From Pontiellaceae bacterium (lineage in GTDB: Bacteria > Verrucomicrobiota > Kiritimatiellia > Kiritimatiellales > Pontiellaceae), in NCBI GenBank assembly GCA_016937035.1, contig JAFGWS010000028.1, forward strand, positions 1-41,948: 41,948 nt of DNA. Direction: 5' to 3'. The notes beneath the pieces were generated by a model, which saw only the letters and a program-made list of their open reading frames with translations, made no database searches and was not told the DNA's origin. Below are positions 15,674 to 23,877 of this stretch, piece by piece; the stretch's first letter is position 1, and every line of letters begins with the position of its first letter. The position numbers were made by a program, and so were the translations under genes.

Positions 15674-17812
15674 ATGAGAACAGTTCAGATTATTCTATCG
15701 TCCGGCTTTGCACTCACTCTCTTCTTGAGCGCTCAATCGTGCAGCACGGGAACGAATCCGCCGGGAGGCTTGATGGTGGAATTCCTTCAGGGCGTCAGCA
15801 TCGCCAACGTCGTTGACTTTTCACCCGAGTTCAGCTGGATCGTGCCCTCTGAAAAACCCAATGCTTTTCAGACAAGCTATCATCTGCTTGTCGCTGGACG
15901 GTCGAACCTGCTCGCGCCGGGCAAAGCCGATTTATGGGACAGCGGAGAGGTTCCGTCGAACCAGTCGATTAATGTGCCGTACGGAGGTCAACCATTGGTT
16001 CCCGGCCAGATGGTCTTTTGGAAAGTCAGAACACGAACCAATCACGGCGAACTCAGCGAATGGTCTCCAACGCAGGTTTTCATTATGGGCGATCCCTCGG
16101 ATGAGACAACGACCTCGCGTTATGCGCTCTGTCAGACCGAACAGGCTCCGGTGCTCATTCGGCAGTACAACGAAAACTGCCTGCTCGACTTTGGACAGGA
16201 CGCTTTCGGTTATCTGCGCCTCAACCTCCCGAGCCCTGAAGGCGACCGCAACATCACCATTCACTTTGCGGAAAAAGGTTCCGAAGATGGCATCGACACC
16301 GAACCCGGCGGAAGCATCCGTTACTACCGCGTCGAAACCACCCTGAAACAAGGCGACAACAAGATCGACATTCATCCGCCGAAGGACGACCAAAATACCG
16401 GCCCGAATGCTATTAAACTCCCGGAGAAGATCGGTGTTGTTGCCCCCTTCCGCTATGTCATTATCGAAAACTGCCCGCCGCAGATTAAAGCCGACATGTT
16501 CAAGCGTGTCGTCGTTCATTATCCGTTCGACCACCAGGCCGCCGCCTTTGAGTCCGACAACAACATTCTCAATCAGGTTTGGAATCTGTGCAAATACAGC
16601 ATGAAAGCCACCAGCTTCAGCGGTGTTTATGTGGACGGCGACCGCGAACGCATTCCCTATGAGGCCGACGCCTACATCAATCAGCTCTCGCACTATGCCG
16701 CCGACCGCGAATTTTCTCTTGCGCGCTACAGCCACGAATATCTGCTCACCCACTCCACCTGGCCGACCGAATGGAAGCAGCATTCCGTCATGATGGCTTG
16801 GGCCGACTGGATGTATACCGGTAATACGGAATCGCTGGAGAAAAACTTCGAACTCCTTAAACAGCAAAAGACGCTGGAGTGGCGTGCGCGAGAAGATGGT
16901 CTCTTAAAAACCGATGGACCGGAAACCCGCGACGACATTGTCGACTGGCCGGAGGGCGAACGCGACGGCTATGACCGCCGCGAGATCAACACGGTGATTA
17001 ATTCCTTCTACTATCTCAACCTCTGTCAAATGGCCGACATGGCCGCTGCGCTGGGTAAGGTCGATGAGTCCGAAGAATACAAAACCAAAGCCGCCCAACT
17101 CAAGCAGCGCTTCAACGAAGTCCTGCTTAATCGACAAAGAGGAATCTACATCGACGGTGAAGGCTCCTCCCACTCTGCGCTGCACGCCAACATGCTCCCG
17201 CTCGCCGTCGACCTTGTTCCGGAAGAATATAAAAAATCGGTGGCGGATTTTGTGATTTCGCGAGGCATGGCCTGCAGCGTCTACGGCGCACAATACCTGC
17301 TGGAAGGATTATATAACGCCGGCGAAGAACAGGCCGCGCTTAACCTGATGACCTCCACCGGAAAACGAAGCTGGGTGAACATGATGCGCGAAGGCTCAAC
17401 CATCACCACTGAGGCGTGGGACACCGAGTATAAACCCAATCAGGATTGGAATCACGCCTGGGGCGCCGCACCAGCCAATATTATTTCCCGCTTTCTGCTC
17501 GGTGTCCGCCCGCTTGAAGCAGGTTTCGGAAAGGCGTTAATTCAACCCCAAACCGCTTCGCTCAGAACGATTCATGGCAAAGTGCCCACGATCAGGGGGC
17601 CCATTGGGGTTAGGATTGAGAATCAGGGACAGCGCTTCTTTATGGATGTGGAACTCCCCGCCAACATGACCGCCAAAATCGGGCTTCCGGGCTTTCCAAA
17701 CCGCACCGCCGTCGTTTTATTTGATGGTCAGCCCGTCACGCCGCAGGAAGAAAACGGGACGCTCTATATCGACAACGTCGGCTCCGGAAAACACTCCTTT
17801 GTTGTGAAGTAG
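15674..17812 (+). CDS. GH78-like alpha-L-rhamnosidase lipoprotein
   Basis: The preferred ATG at 15674 has GAGG 7 bases upstream and starts a lipoprotein signal, MRTVQIILSSGFALTLFLSAQSC, with the lipid-bearing cysteine at residue 23; the frame extends 14 codons further. The mature protein is a glycoside hydrolase of the six-hairpin (alpha/alpha)6 type. Residues about 40-130 form an Fn3-like domain (FSWIVPSE, WDSGEV, VFWKVRTRTN), then a beta-sandwich region. The catalytic barrel has VDGDRERIPYEADAY (about 320-334), the acidic cluster of the GH78 family, and HAWGAAPANIISRFLLGVRP near 595. A C-terminal beta domain ends the 712 residues. It should remove alpha-L-rhamnose from plant or algal polysaccharides, from the outer membrane or periplasm. 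The exact linkage is unknown. No sulfatase or transporter gene adjoins. Confidence 0.82.
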   Translation: MRTVQIILSSGFALTLFLSAQSCSTGTNPPGGLMVEFLQGVSIANVVDFSPEFSWIVPSEKPNAFQTSYHLLVAGRSNLLAPGKADLWDSGEVPSNQSINVPYGGQPLVPGQMVFWKVRTRTNHGELSEWSPTQVFIMGDPSDETTTSRYALCQTEQAPVLIRQYNENCLLDFGQDAFGYLRLNLPSPEGDRNITIHFAEKGSEDGIDTEPGGSIRYYRVETTLKQGDNKIDIHPPKDDQNTGPNAIKLPEKIGVVAPFRYVIIENCPPQIKADMFKRVVVHYPFDHQAAAFESDNNILNQVWNLCKYSMKATSFSGVYVDGDRERIPYEADAYINQLSHYAADREFSLARYSHEYLLTHSTWPTEWKQHSVMMAWADWMYTGNTESLEKNFELLKQQKTLEWRAREDGLLKTDGPETRDDIVDWPEGERDGYDRREINTVINSFYYLNLCQMADMAAALGKVDESEEYKTKAAQLKQRFNEVLLNRQRGIYIDGEGSSHSALHANMLPLAVDLVPEEYKKSVADFVISRGMACSVYGAQYLLEGLYNAGEEQAALNLMTSTGKRSWVNMMREGSTITTEAWDTEYKPNQDWNHAWGAAPANIISRFLLGVRPLEAGFGKALIQPQTASLRTIHGKVPTIRGPIGVRIENQGQRFFMDVELPANMTAKIGLPGFPNRTAVVLFDGQPVTPQEENGTLYIDNVGSGKHSFVVK

Positions 17813-17814
17813 GC

Positions 17815-17922
17815 ACATCGGCTCATAGAGCCGACCCTACACCAAAACATCGGCTCACAGAGCCGACCCTACACGTTGCACAATCCACTATCGTTGTAGC
17901 GTTGGCTCTGCGAGCCAATTCA
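17815..17922. repeat. Three copies of a hairpin repeat after the GH78-like gene
   Basis: Two 28-base direct copies (17815-17842, 17847-17874) each contain the hairpin CGGCTC-A-NAGAGCCG and end in ACCCTACAC. A third, diverged copy in the opposite direction lies around 17895-17922 (TTGGCTCTGCGAGCCAA). They sit between convergent genes. Without T-runs they are not typical terminators, though they could stabilise or end messages. Confidence 0.8.
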
Positions 17923-18009
17923 TTTCGCGGGGCAGATCACTGACAAACTCACGGATGGTTTTACTCCATCACCCGAATCAAAAAAATTCAGAAAGATGAT
18001 GAAAAAGAA

Positions 18010-19161
18010 TCAGTGTCTCGAGCGATCAGAACCAAACAGAGCGGAATAATCAGAACCCGAACTATCCTCTTGAGCGGTAGTGCTATCGCGCTCGACGGAT
18101 CCCACCGACAAATCGTTGCGATTCGTCGATGAAGACGAACGTCGTCTGCCGCCCGGCCGATCCGATCCAAACAGCGCAGAATAGTCGACCGTCTCCGAAG
18201 GGGTTCGATCCGCAGACGCGTTGTTGGACGGATCTTCGCCCAGCGAGTCCGGCTCGACGGCCACAGAATCGATCATATTGGTTGTCGAAATCAACGTGTT
18301 GGTTTCGACGAGGTCATCTCCGTAGAGCACATCATTTTTGGGAATCACAAAACTCTTTTTACTGGTGATGAAAGCGAAGTCATCCAGCCCGCAGGAGACC
18401 CTGTTCGTGATTGAAGGCGCATGATGATTCATCCAGGAAACGCTGACAATATACCGCCCTTCCGGCGCATATACCCCAAAAAAGGTATCGTCCAATCCAT
18501 CGCCGTTTTTTGTATTCACCGGCGCTGTTGCCGCAATCACATCCCCATTGTCCAGCGACGCTTTCATCATCCAATGATCCTCCGGTTCATCACCGACGCT
18601 CATCCCCAGAATGGTACCGGCCACCGCCCGCACATGCTCGCCGGAGGCAAACCCGGATTCTTTCCAGGTCAGTTCCAGATTTGCCGATTCAGGAGGAGTC
18701 CCGTCTTCGGAAAAAGCGCGTGAAAGGAACCCCACTCCGCCCAATGTGCCGGGACCGGAAATGGGAGTGGAATCAACATCCGAATCCGTACAGACCGGCT
18801 CTGCCGTTGTGATCCGAAGGGTCTTTTTCCCCATGTGAGCCGCAAACACGGTTGAACCGGCTTCTGTCAGAATCACATCTCCATCAAAATCCACAACGCC
18901 GCCGAAGCCGTTGGCCGCCGCACGGGAAAACAGTTCCGAAAAATCGTTCACCCCGAAAACCAACTCTTTATTCCGACCAACGCCGGTCGAGTTGCCCGCA
19001 TCAAATCCGGCACTCTTATCGACCGCGTTCGGCTGCAGAGACGCATCATATTCGGTGCCTGTTTTAAAGGTAACCGTCTTAAAGCTCCTTGTTTCGGCCC
19101 GGATCTCCGCAGCGCCAAGCCATCCGGCGCAGCACACAATATACAAAAATGGTTTTCTCAT
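18010..19161 (-). CDS. Secreted protein of unknown family with duplicated C-terminal motif
   Basis: The ATG at 19161 is chosen because GGGA lies upstream and a signal peptide follows (MRKPFLYIVCCAGWLGAAEI, cleavage near IRA-ET at 22); the open frame extends 66 codons further but those lack signal-like character. The 383 residues contain a likely beta-sandwich region (about 25-260): VVDFDGDVILTEAGSTVFAAHMG, a jelly-roll-like LELTWKESGFASGEHVRAVAG and FFGVYAPEGRYIVSVSWMN. From about 300 the protein is Ser/Asp/Arg-rich and probably disordered, and it carries DYSALFGSDR twice (about 329 and 372), the second at the very end. I do not recognise the family. The repeated terminal motif could be a docking or sorting tag, which is a guess. 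Confidence 0.65.
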   Translation of the reverse strand: MRKPFLYIVCCAGWLGAAEIRAETRSFKTVTFKTGTEYDASLQPNAVDKSAGFDAGNSTGVGRNKELVFGVNDFSELFSRAAANGFGGVVDFDGDVILTEAGSTVFAAHMGKKTLRITTAEPVCTDSDVDSTPISGPGTLGGVGFLSRAFSEDGTPPESANLELTWKESGFASGEHVRAVAGTILGMSVGDEPEDHWMMKASLDNGDVIAATAPVNTKNGDGLDDTFFGVYAPEGRYIVSVSWMNHHAPSITNRVSCGLDDFAFITSKKSFVIPKNDVLYGDDLVETNTLISTTNMIDSVAVEPDSLGEDPSNNASADRTPSETVDYSALFGSDRPGGRRRSSSSTNRNDLSVGSVERDSTTAQEDSSGSDYSALFGSDRSRH

Positions 19162-19774
19162 CTCATTCCCTGCCTGAAAAATCTCCCGCTGAAATGATAA
19201 ACCTACAGCGCCTCCGGATAATTGCAATCCGGACTGAGTTTTTAATTCTTTATCTCCAATCCCACCGGTTCCCCTCCGCACCGCAGACTTCTGACAGAAG
19301 CAACACCTTTTTCTACGTATGTGTTTTCGACATCCCCAGTTGTAAAAGCGTTCGTGCACTTACCATTTGAATTGACGAAATCGGCGCAAGGTAGACGAAG
19401 TCTCCTGCTTCGTTCAGGCGTTCAAGACACCCGCATACTTGAAGGACTTTTCAGTATGGAGTGCGGCGGGTTCACCCCGCTTTAAAACAGGGCGGCTCGA
19501 TGCCGTTGCACCAATGCAACACGCACCGAAGAGCGCCCTGCGGTGCACAGCTCCTTCGGCGCATTAGAAAGCGGTGTCAAGCGGCCTCGCCGGTCTTCGA
19601 CCCACCGCACTCCAAAACAGAGACGTAAAAAGAGCGAGGGGTCAAAGTACTTCCTGACTATCTTGCATAAACTCCAACTTCTTCACGCGACGGGAACGTC
19701 GCGTCTTCGACGAGGCAAACAAGATGGACAGGCAGGGATGCCTACCCCACGTCGATGACCTCTTTTTCTCACGC
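19162..19774. other. Repeat-rich intergenic region
   Basis: More than 600 bases without a credible gene. It holds two opposed copies of a GGAGTGCGG element (19457-19614), a perfect hairpin ACGCGACG-GGAA-CGTCGCGT (19685-19704) and a small GGCA-GGGA-TGCC hairpin (19731-19742). Similar CTTCACGCGACG sequence recurs near 22336. The part nearest 19161 should hold the promoter of the secreted protein gene, but I find no convincing -35/-10 pair. Confidence 0.5.
19457..19614. repeat. Inverted pair of GGAGTGCGG dispersed elements
   Basis: TGGAGTGCGG at 19457-19466 and its exact reverse complement CCGCACTCCA at 19605-19614 mark the outer ends. Both copies then run to a CGCTTT / AAAGCG block (19478-19483 and 19568-19573) and each has an inner hairpin. 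The left copy is short (27 bases) and the right longer (47 bases). The same start sequence appears at 310-319. Confidence 0.6.
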
Positions 19775-21238
19775 CTACACTTTACGCTTCAGCTCCAGCA
19801 GCACCTCCATACTGATGCGCTGCATTTCCAGCACGCGCTCCGCGCTACTGGCCTCGTTATAGCAACGGAACTCGGGGGCATTCCCCGAAGGACGCATATG
19901 AAGCACCTCGGTCGACTCAAAAACAACGCGCAGTCCGTCGGTCCTATCCACTGCGGCCACCGGACCAAAAACGGGGCTCCAAACAGAATTGATTTCCGAG
20001 ATATCCGCAAAGCGCTCAATAATCTTTTCGCTCTCTTCGGTTGGAAAATTCTGAATGCGGTCGCTGGCGGTGTAGCGCTGCGGCAAATCGGCCAACAGCT
20101 CAGAAATGGTTTTCTTTTCCTGAATCGAAAGCAGAAGTATGCTCAGCACCGGCAATACCGCGTCGCGCGTCGGCAGCGCCCGCAGTGTGTTTTCACCGAT
20201 CCCAAAATCGCTGTTAGTCAAAAATCCGCCGTTGGCTTCATAGCCCACAACGCCGACACTACCCGCCTCTGCCGCTTCGATCATGGATGCCACCACAAAC
20301 GGAGAACCGATTTTGGTGCGCCGCACCTCTTTAAACCAGCCACACTTTTCGACCGCCGAATTGCAGCTCACCGGCGTACTGATGGAATCAGCTCCCAGAT
20401 ACTTTGCTGCCAAAATCCCGGCCACATCGCCGCGCAACCAGTTTCCATGCTCATCGCTGATCAGCGGGCGATCGCTGTCGCCGTCAGTCGAAAGGATCGT
20501 ATCAAACCCCTGCTCCGCCGCCCACGCACGCGCCAGCGCAACATCCTCCTCACGGATCGCTTCGGTATCGACCGGCACAAACGTATCGGAAAAGCCCAGC
20601 GCAGTCACTTCCGCGCCCAGCCCGGAAAAGATCTCCACGAGCAGCTCGCGCCCCACGGCGGAGTGCTGATAAATCCCAACCTTCTTACCGCGCAGGCAAT
20701 CTGACGGAAACGCGCTGAGATAACGGCTCACGTAGCGCTCCCGCGCCACCGACTGCTCGTCCGGCAAAGCAAAACCTTCAGCGCAGAAGATCGACTCATC
20801 GACCTCGACCACCTGTTCGCGAATCTGCTTCTCATCCGCTTTTAGAATTTCGCCGGAGCACTTGTTAAATTTAATGCCGTTACGGTCCGCCGGAATATGA
20901 CTCCCCGTCACCATAATGGCCGGGCAACCCATTTCGACACCATACAGCGCAACCGCCGGCGAAGGAATCCGCCCGCAGTTGATCGGCGCGTAGCCCATAT
21001 CCGCCGCCGCCTTCGCTACAGCCCCCATAATCCGTCCGGTACTGGGCCGCAGATCACCGGCAATTGCCACCGATTCGCCATTCTGCTTCAGCTCACCGCA
21101 CGCTTCCAAATATTGAAGAAAGCCTTGGGTGTAAGCATAACAGACCGAATCGGTCATTTCGACCGCCAAGCCGCGCGCACCGCTGGTGCCGAATTTGACG
21201 CCGCTCTGCTGCATCAGGTCGTTAATCTTGATTTTCAT
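19775..21238 (-). CDS. Phosphomannomutase/phosphoglucomutase-family enzyme
   Basis: Moves phosphate between C6 and C1 of a hexose (mannose or glucose) in the cytoplasm, feeding nucleotide-sugar synthesis. The 487 residues carry the four-domain landmarks of the alpha-D-phosphohexomutase family in order: KFGTSGARG at the N-terminus, the phosphoserine loop VTGSHIPADRNGIKF (near 110-125), the metal site DGDSDRP (about 248-254), the sugar-specificity loop GYEANGGF and the phosphate-binding RPSGNAPEFR near the C-terminus. The GYEANGG form and the length fit a PMM-type enzyme, but the substrate (Man or Glc) cannot be settled. GAGG precedes the ATG. It follows the GxxExxY gene on the same strand. Confidence 0.85.
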   Translation of the reverse strand: MKIKINDLMQQSGVKFGTSGARGLAVEMTDSVCYAYTQGFLQYLEACGELKQNGESVAIAGDLRPSTGRIMGAVAKAAADMGYAPINCGRIPSPAVALYGVEMGCPAIMVTGSHIPADRNGIKFNKCSGEILKADEKQIREQVVEVDESIFCAEGFALPDEQSVARERYVSRYLSAFPSDCLRGKKVGIYQHSAVGRELLVEIFSGLGAEVTALGFSDTFVPVDTEAIREEDVALARAWAAEQGFDTILSTDGDSDRPLISDEHGNWLRGDVAGILAAKYLGADSISTPVSCNSAVEKCGWFKEVRRTKIGSPFVVASMIEAAEAGSVGVVGYEANGGFLTNSDFGIGENTLRALPTRDAVLPVLSILLLSIQEKKTISELLADLPQRYTASDRIQNFPTEESEKIIERFADISEINSVWSPVFGPVAAVDRTDGLRVVFESTEVLHMRPSGNAPEFRCYNEASSAERVLEMQRISMEVLLELKRKV

Positions 21239-21255
21239 GAAACCTCAAATTTATC

Positions 21256-21281
21256 TCGCGCAAAGCCGCTAAGTCGCTAAA
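21256..21281 (+). repeat. Left inverted repeat bracketing the GxxExxY gene
   Basis: Starts TCGCGCAAAGCCGCTAAGTC and matches 21 of 26 bases of the reverse complement of 21674-21699, including ten identical outer bases TCGCGCAAAG. The stop codon of the GxxExxY gene (21277-21279) lies inside this repeat. Confidence 0.75.
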
Positions 21282-21666
21282 CCTGTTCTTCTAATCCATT
21301 TACTGCTCGCACGATCCCATCTTTCATTAAAGCCGCGCCGAAATTAAGCAGTAACCCCAGCTTTAAATCTGCCAACCGCAAGTAGGTTTGTATTTTCTTC
21401 CGGTGGCTGGCACTGATCTGATCAATTGACTTCAGCTCAAGAATAACTTTCCGCTCGACGATAATGTCAGCACGAAATCCTTCATCAAATATGATTCCAT
21501 CATATTGAATTGAAATGGGAACCTGACGATCAACCTTCAAGCCCCGTTTCTGCAATTCATGCGCAAGGACCACTTCATATACAGATTCATACAATCCCGG
21601 CCCCAAAATACGATGTACCTGAATCGCAGCATCCACTGTGATTTTAGATATTTCGTTCTCTGTCAT
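21277..21666 (-). CDS. GxxExxY family protein (PD-(D/E)XK nuclease-like)
   Basis: The 129-residue protein has the signature GPGLYESVYE (about 22-31, GxxExxY) and a nuclease-like core FRADIIVERKVILELKSID (about 63-81) with the Asp, Glu and Lys of the PD-(D/E)XK superfamily, then HRKKIQTYLRLADLKLGLLLNFG. This is the GxxExxY / PDDEXK_3 family, common in environmental bacteria and of unknown role. The gene is placed between hisI and the phosphohexomutase gene but has no metabolic link to either. It is flanked on both sides by inverted copies of a 26-base repeat, the left one containing its stop codon, which suggests it moved here as a cassette. No clear ribosome site precedes the ATG: the right-hand repeat occupies that space. 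Confidence 0.88.
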   Translation of the reverse strand: MTENEISKITVDAAIQVHRILGPGLYESVYEVVLAHELQKRGLKVDRQVPISIQYDGIIFDEGFRADIIVERKVILELKSIDQISASHRKKIQTYLRLADLKLGLLLNFGAALMKDGIVRAVNGLEEQV

Positions 21667-21673
21667 GAAATCT

Positions 21674-21699
21674 CTTTGCGTCCTAGCGTCTTTGCGCGA
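21674..21699 (-). repeat. Right inverted repeat bracketing the GxxExxY gene
   Basis: Read on the minus strand it begins TCGCGCAAAGACGCTAGGAC, the counterpart of the repeat at 21256-21281. It lies directly in front of the GxxExxY start codon. It has the same GCGCAAAG/CGCTA short-period style as other repeats in the window. Confidence 0.75.
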
Positions 21700-21708
21700 T
21701 ATTTCTGT

Positions 21709-22125
21709 CTACTCATCGATATTGACCAGCTGGGTCGGGTTATCGAGATCGATCTTGCGGTAGTAGCAGTTGCGCGGCGCACCGTGCTTGTTTTTCGTGT
21801 GGCAGATACCGCCGCGATTCGGGCGCACCACAAACAGCAGCGAATTCTGTTCGCAGTTTACATACGCTTCAATCAGCTCAAATGTTTCGCCGGAGGTCAG
21901 CCCCTTCACCCACAGCTCCTGCCGCGACGAACTCCAAAGCACCAGCATTTTGCGCTTCAGTGATTCTTCGAACGCCAGCTGATTAATATACGCTACCAGG
22001 ATCACCTCTTTGGTATCCGCATTCTGCACGGCCACGGGAATAATCCCCTTTGTGCCTTCAACCGCCTTTTCCAGCTTGTTCCAGTCCAGCGCGAGTTCCA
22101 ATCCTTCTTCCAATTCCTTGCTCAT
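21709..22125 (-). CDS. hisI: Phosphoribosyl-AMP cyclohydrolase, variant metal motif
   Basis: Opens the adenine ring of phosphoribosyl-AMP in the third step of histidine synthesis. The 138 residues follow the HisI plan: VLWSSSRQELWVKGLTSG (about 62-79), then ICHTKN and NCYYRKI near 108-123, giving the zinc cysteines. The usual aspartate motif DCDxD, expected to bind magnesium, reads NCEQN here, and the CHT...C spacing is longer by an inserted GAP-type segment. The three cysteines are kept, so the protein is probably still a cyclohydrolase of a divergent subgroup. There is no fused HisE domain. GGGAG precedes the ATG. It is far from hisC and hisD, which lie 15 kb away. Confidence 0.85.
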   Translation of the reverse strand: MSKELEEGLELALDWNKLEKAVEGTKGIIPVAVQNADTKEVILVAYINQLAFEESLKRKMLVLWSSSRQELWVKGLTSGETFELIEAYVNCEQNSLLFVVRPNRGGICHTKNKHGAPRNCYYRKIDLDNPTQLVNIDE

Positions 22126-22460
22126 ATATGTCTCCCAATAAAAGGCTCAGATTGTACGCATCATCCACTCTATTTCCAACCCCGCAACGCCATTTTCTGA
22201 CTATTCGGCAATCTTCCCGTTTGCGAAAATCCGAAGCCCGAATTCCGAAATTCAAATTTCCCCTGATCCAAGGGCTTATGCGTCCCGCTTGCGAAACAAG
22301 CGCAACGACAATGATGAATCGACTTCTTCTTTTCTTCACGCGACGAGGAAGCAATCAGATCGATTAAGGAGCGGAATTTTTACCCCCGTGCCTACTTGCT
22401 TCGGCAGACCATTTACTGTAGTTATCTTGGATTCGTTTTAATTTCAGTGAAAGGTTCAGC
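22126..22460. other. Divergent intergenic region between hisI and the first paaK
   Basis: The promoters of hisI (-) and paaK (+) should lie here; I see no pair good enough to call. It holds a five-unit heptamer array of the CGAAAAT/CCGAATT type (22224-22258), a hairpin CGCTTG-CGAAA-CAAGCG (22283-22299) and a CTTCACGCGACG piece near 22336 shared with the region near 19681. Confidence 0.5.
22224..22258. repeat. Five-unit heptamer array
   Basis: Units CGAAAAT, CCGAAGC, CCGAATT, CCGAAAT and TCAAATT follow each other in strict 7-base phase. The unit resembles that of the array at 25953-25994. Confidence 0.7.
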
Positions 22461-23792
22461 ATGCACGCACAATGGAACGACCGAGAAAGTTTAGTCCATC
22501 CCGCTTCCGCCCCTGATTATATCCGCGAAGAACAATTGCGGGCTCTCCAGCTCCAGCGGCTTCGCGCCATTACCGAACACGCCTATGCCCATCAGGAACT
22601 GTTCAGGCAACGGATGAACGAAAGGGGTATCACGCCGGCAGACATACAAACGCTGGAGGATATTCGGAAGCTGCCCTTTACCCAGAAAACCGATCTGCGC
22701 GACACCTACCCTTACGGCCTGTTCGCCGTGCCGATGAACGAAGTCGTCCGCCTGCACGCCTCGTCGGGAACCACCGGAAAACCTATTGTGGTGGCTTACA
22801 CTCAGGAGGACATCAAGGTCTGGGAGGAAGTCATGGTCCGCTCCTTCGCCTGCGCCGGTCTGCATTCGGGCGACATTATCCAGAACGCCTATGGTTACGG
22901 ACTCTTCACCGGCGGTCTCGGCGCTCATTACGGCGCAGAGGCGCTCGGTGCCACGGTCATCCCGATTTCCGGCGGAAACTCCGAGCGACAGATTATGGTT
23001 ATGCGCGATTTTGGTGCCACCGCGATCTGCTGTACGCCGAGCTATTTTCTGCACCTGATCGAATATGCCGAGGGAATGGGCATCGACTGGAAGGACCTTC
23101 CGCTGCGTGCAGGTGTTTTCGGCGCGGAACCCTGGAGCAATGAAATGAGGGAATACATAGAGGGCAGAACCGGCATCAAGGCATATGACATCTACGGGCT
23201 CTCCGAAATCATCGGCCCAGGTGTCGGCATGTCATGCGGAACCAAAGACGGTCTGCACATCTTTGAAGACCATTTCATGATCGAGATCGTCGATCCGGTC
23301 ACCGATGAACCGATGCCCGACGGAGAAGAAGGGGAACTGATCATTACCACGCTCAGCAAAAAAGCGATGCCGGTCATGCGTTACCGCACGCACGACATTA
23401 CCAGCATCATTCCTGAAAAATGCGAATGCGGCCGTACCATTCGGCGAATCAACCGGATTGCCCGACGCTCCGACGACATGTTCATTATCCGCGGAGTGAA
23501 CGTTTTCCCGTCGCAGGTGGAAGCCGCGCTGCTGAAAGTTGAGTCCACCCTTCCCCACTACCAGATTATACTGACCCGCAGCGGCGGCATGGACCAGATG
23601 GAGGTTCAGGTTGAAGTTACCGCCGAGGTATTCAGCGATACCGTCCGCGGACTCGAAGCTGTGCATAAGCAGCTGTCCGACGCCATCGCCCACATTCTCG
23701 GCATCCGCGTCAAACTCACCCTCGTCGAGCCCAACACCATCGAGCGCTCCATGGGAAAGGCCAAAAGAGTCATCGACAAACGCAATCAATAA
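22461..23792 (+). CDS. paaK: Phenylacetate--CoA ligase, first copy
   Basis: Activates an aryl acetate (phenylacetate, indoleacetate or similar) to its CoA thioester using ATP, by an adenylate intermediate. The 443 residues are full length for PaaK. Visible motifs are the ATP loop ASSGTTGKPIVVAYT (about 97-111), YDIYGLSEIIGPGV (about 242-255), MRYRTHD, the cysteine pair CECG, and RSDDMFIIRGVNVFPSQVE (about 340-358) at the C-terminal hinge. AAAGG lies ahead of the ATG. It is followed by an ACT-domain gene and then a second PaaK. In anaerobes such sets often accompany indolepyruvate oxidoreductase in amino-acid metabolism, but no such gene is present here. Confidence 0.9.
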   Translation: MHAQWNDRESLVHPASAPDYIREEQLRALQLQRLRAITEHAYAHQELFRQRMNERGITPADIQTLEDIRKLPFTQKTDLRDTYPYGLFAVPMNEVVRLHASSGTTGKPIVVAYTQEDIKVWEEVMVRSFACAGLHSGDIIQNAYGYGLFTGGLGAHYGAEALGATVIPISGGNSERQIMVMRDFGATAICCTPSYFLHLIEYAEGMGIDWKDLPLRAGVFGAEPWSNEMREYIEGRTGIKAYDIYGLSEIIGPGVGMSCGTKDGLHIFEDHFMIEIVDPVTDEPMPDGEEGELIITTLSKKAMPVMRYRTHDITSIIPEKCECGRTIRRINRIARRSDDMFIIRGVNVFPSQVEAALLKVESTLPHYQIILTRSGGMDQMEVQVEVTAEVFSDTVRGLEAVHKQLSDAIAHILGIRVKLTLVEPNTIERSMGKAKRVIDKRNQ

Positions 23793-23796
23793 TCAA

Positions 23797-23855
23797 TCCA
23801 CAGATTCCACAGATTTTCACAGATAGAAATCCCTATAATCTGCGTAATCTGTGGA
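23797..23855. repeat. Inverted CCACAGATT short-period repeat
   Basis: TCCACAGATTCCACAGATT (23797-23815) and its inverted partner at 23837-23855 match at 17 of 19 bases and can form a long hairpin in the 85-base gap between paaK and the ACT gene. The unit is 9 bases long. Confidence 0.85.
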
Positions 23856-23877
23856 CGAACAATACAGGAGTAAGAAG

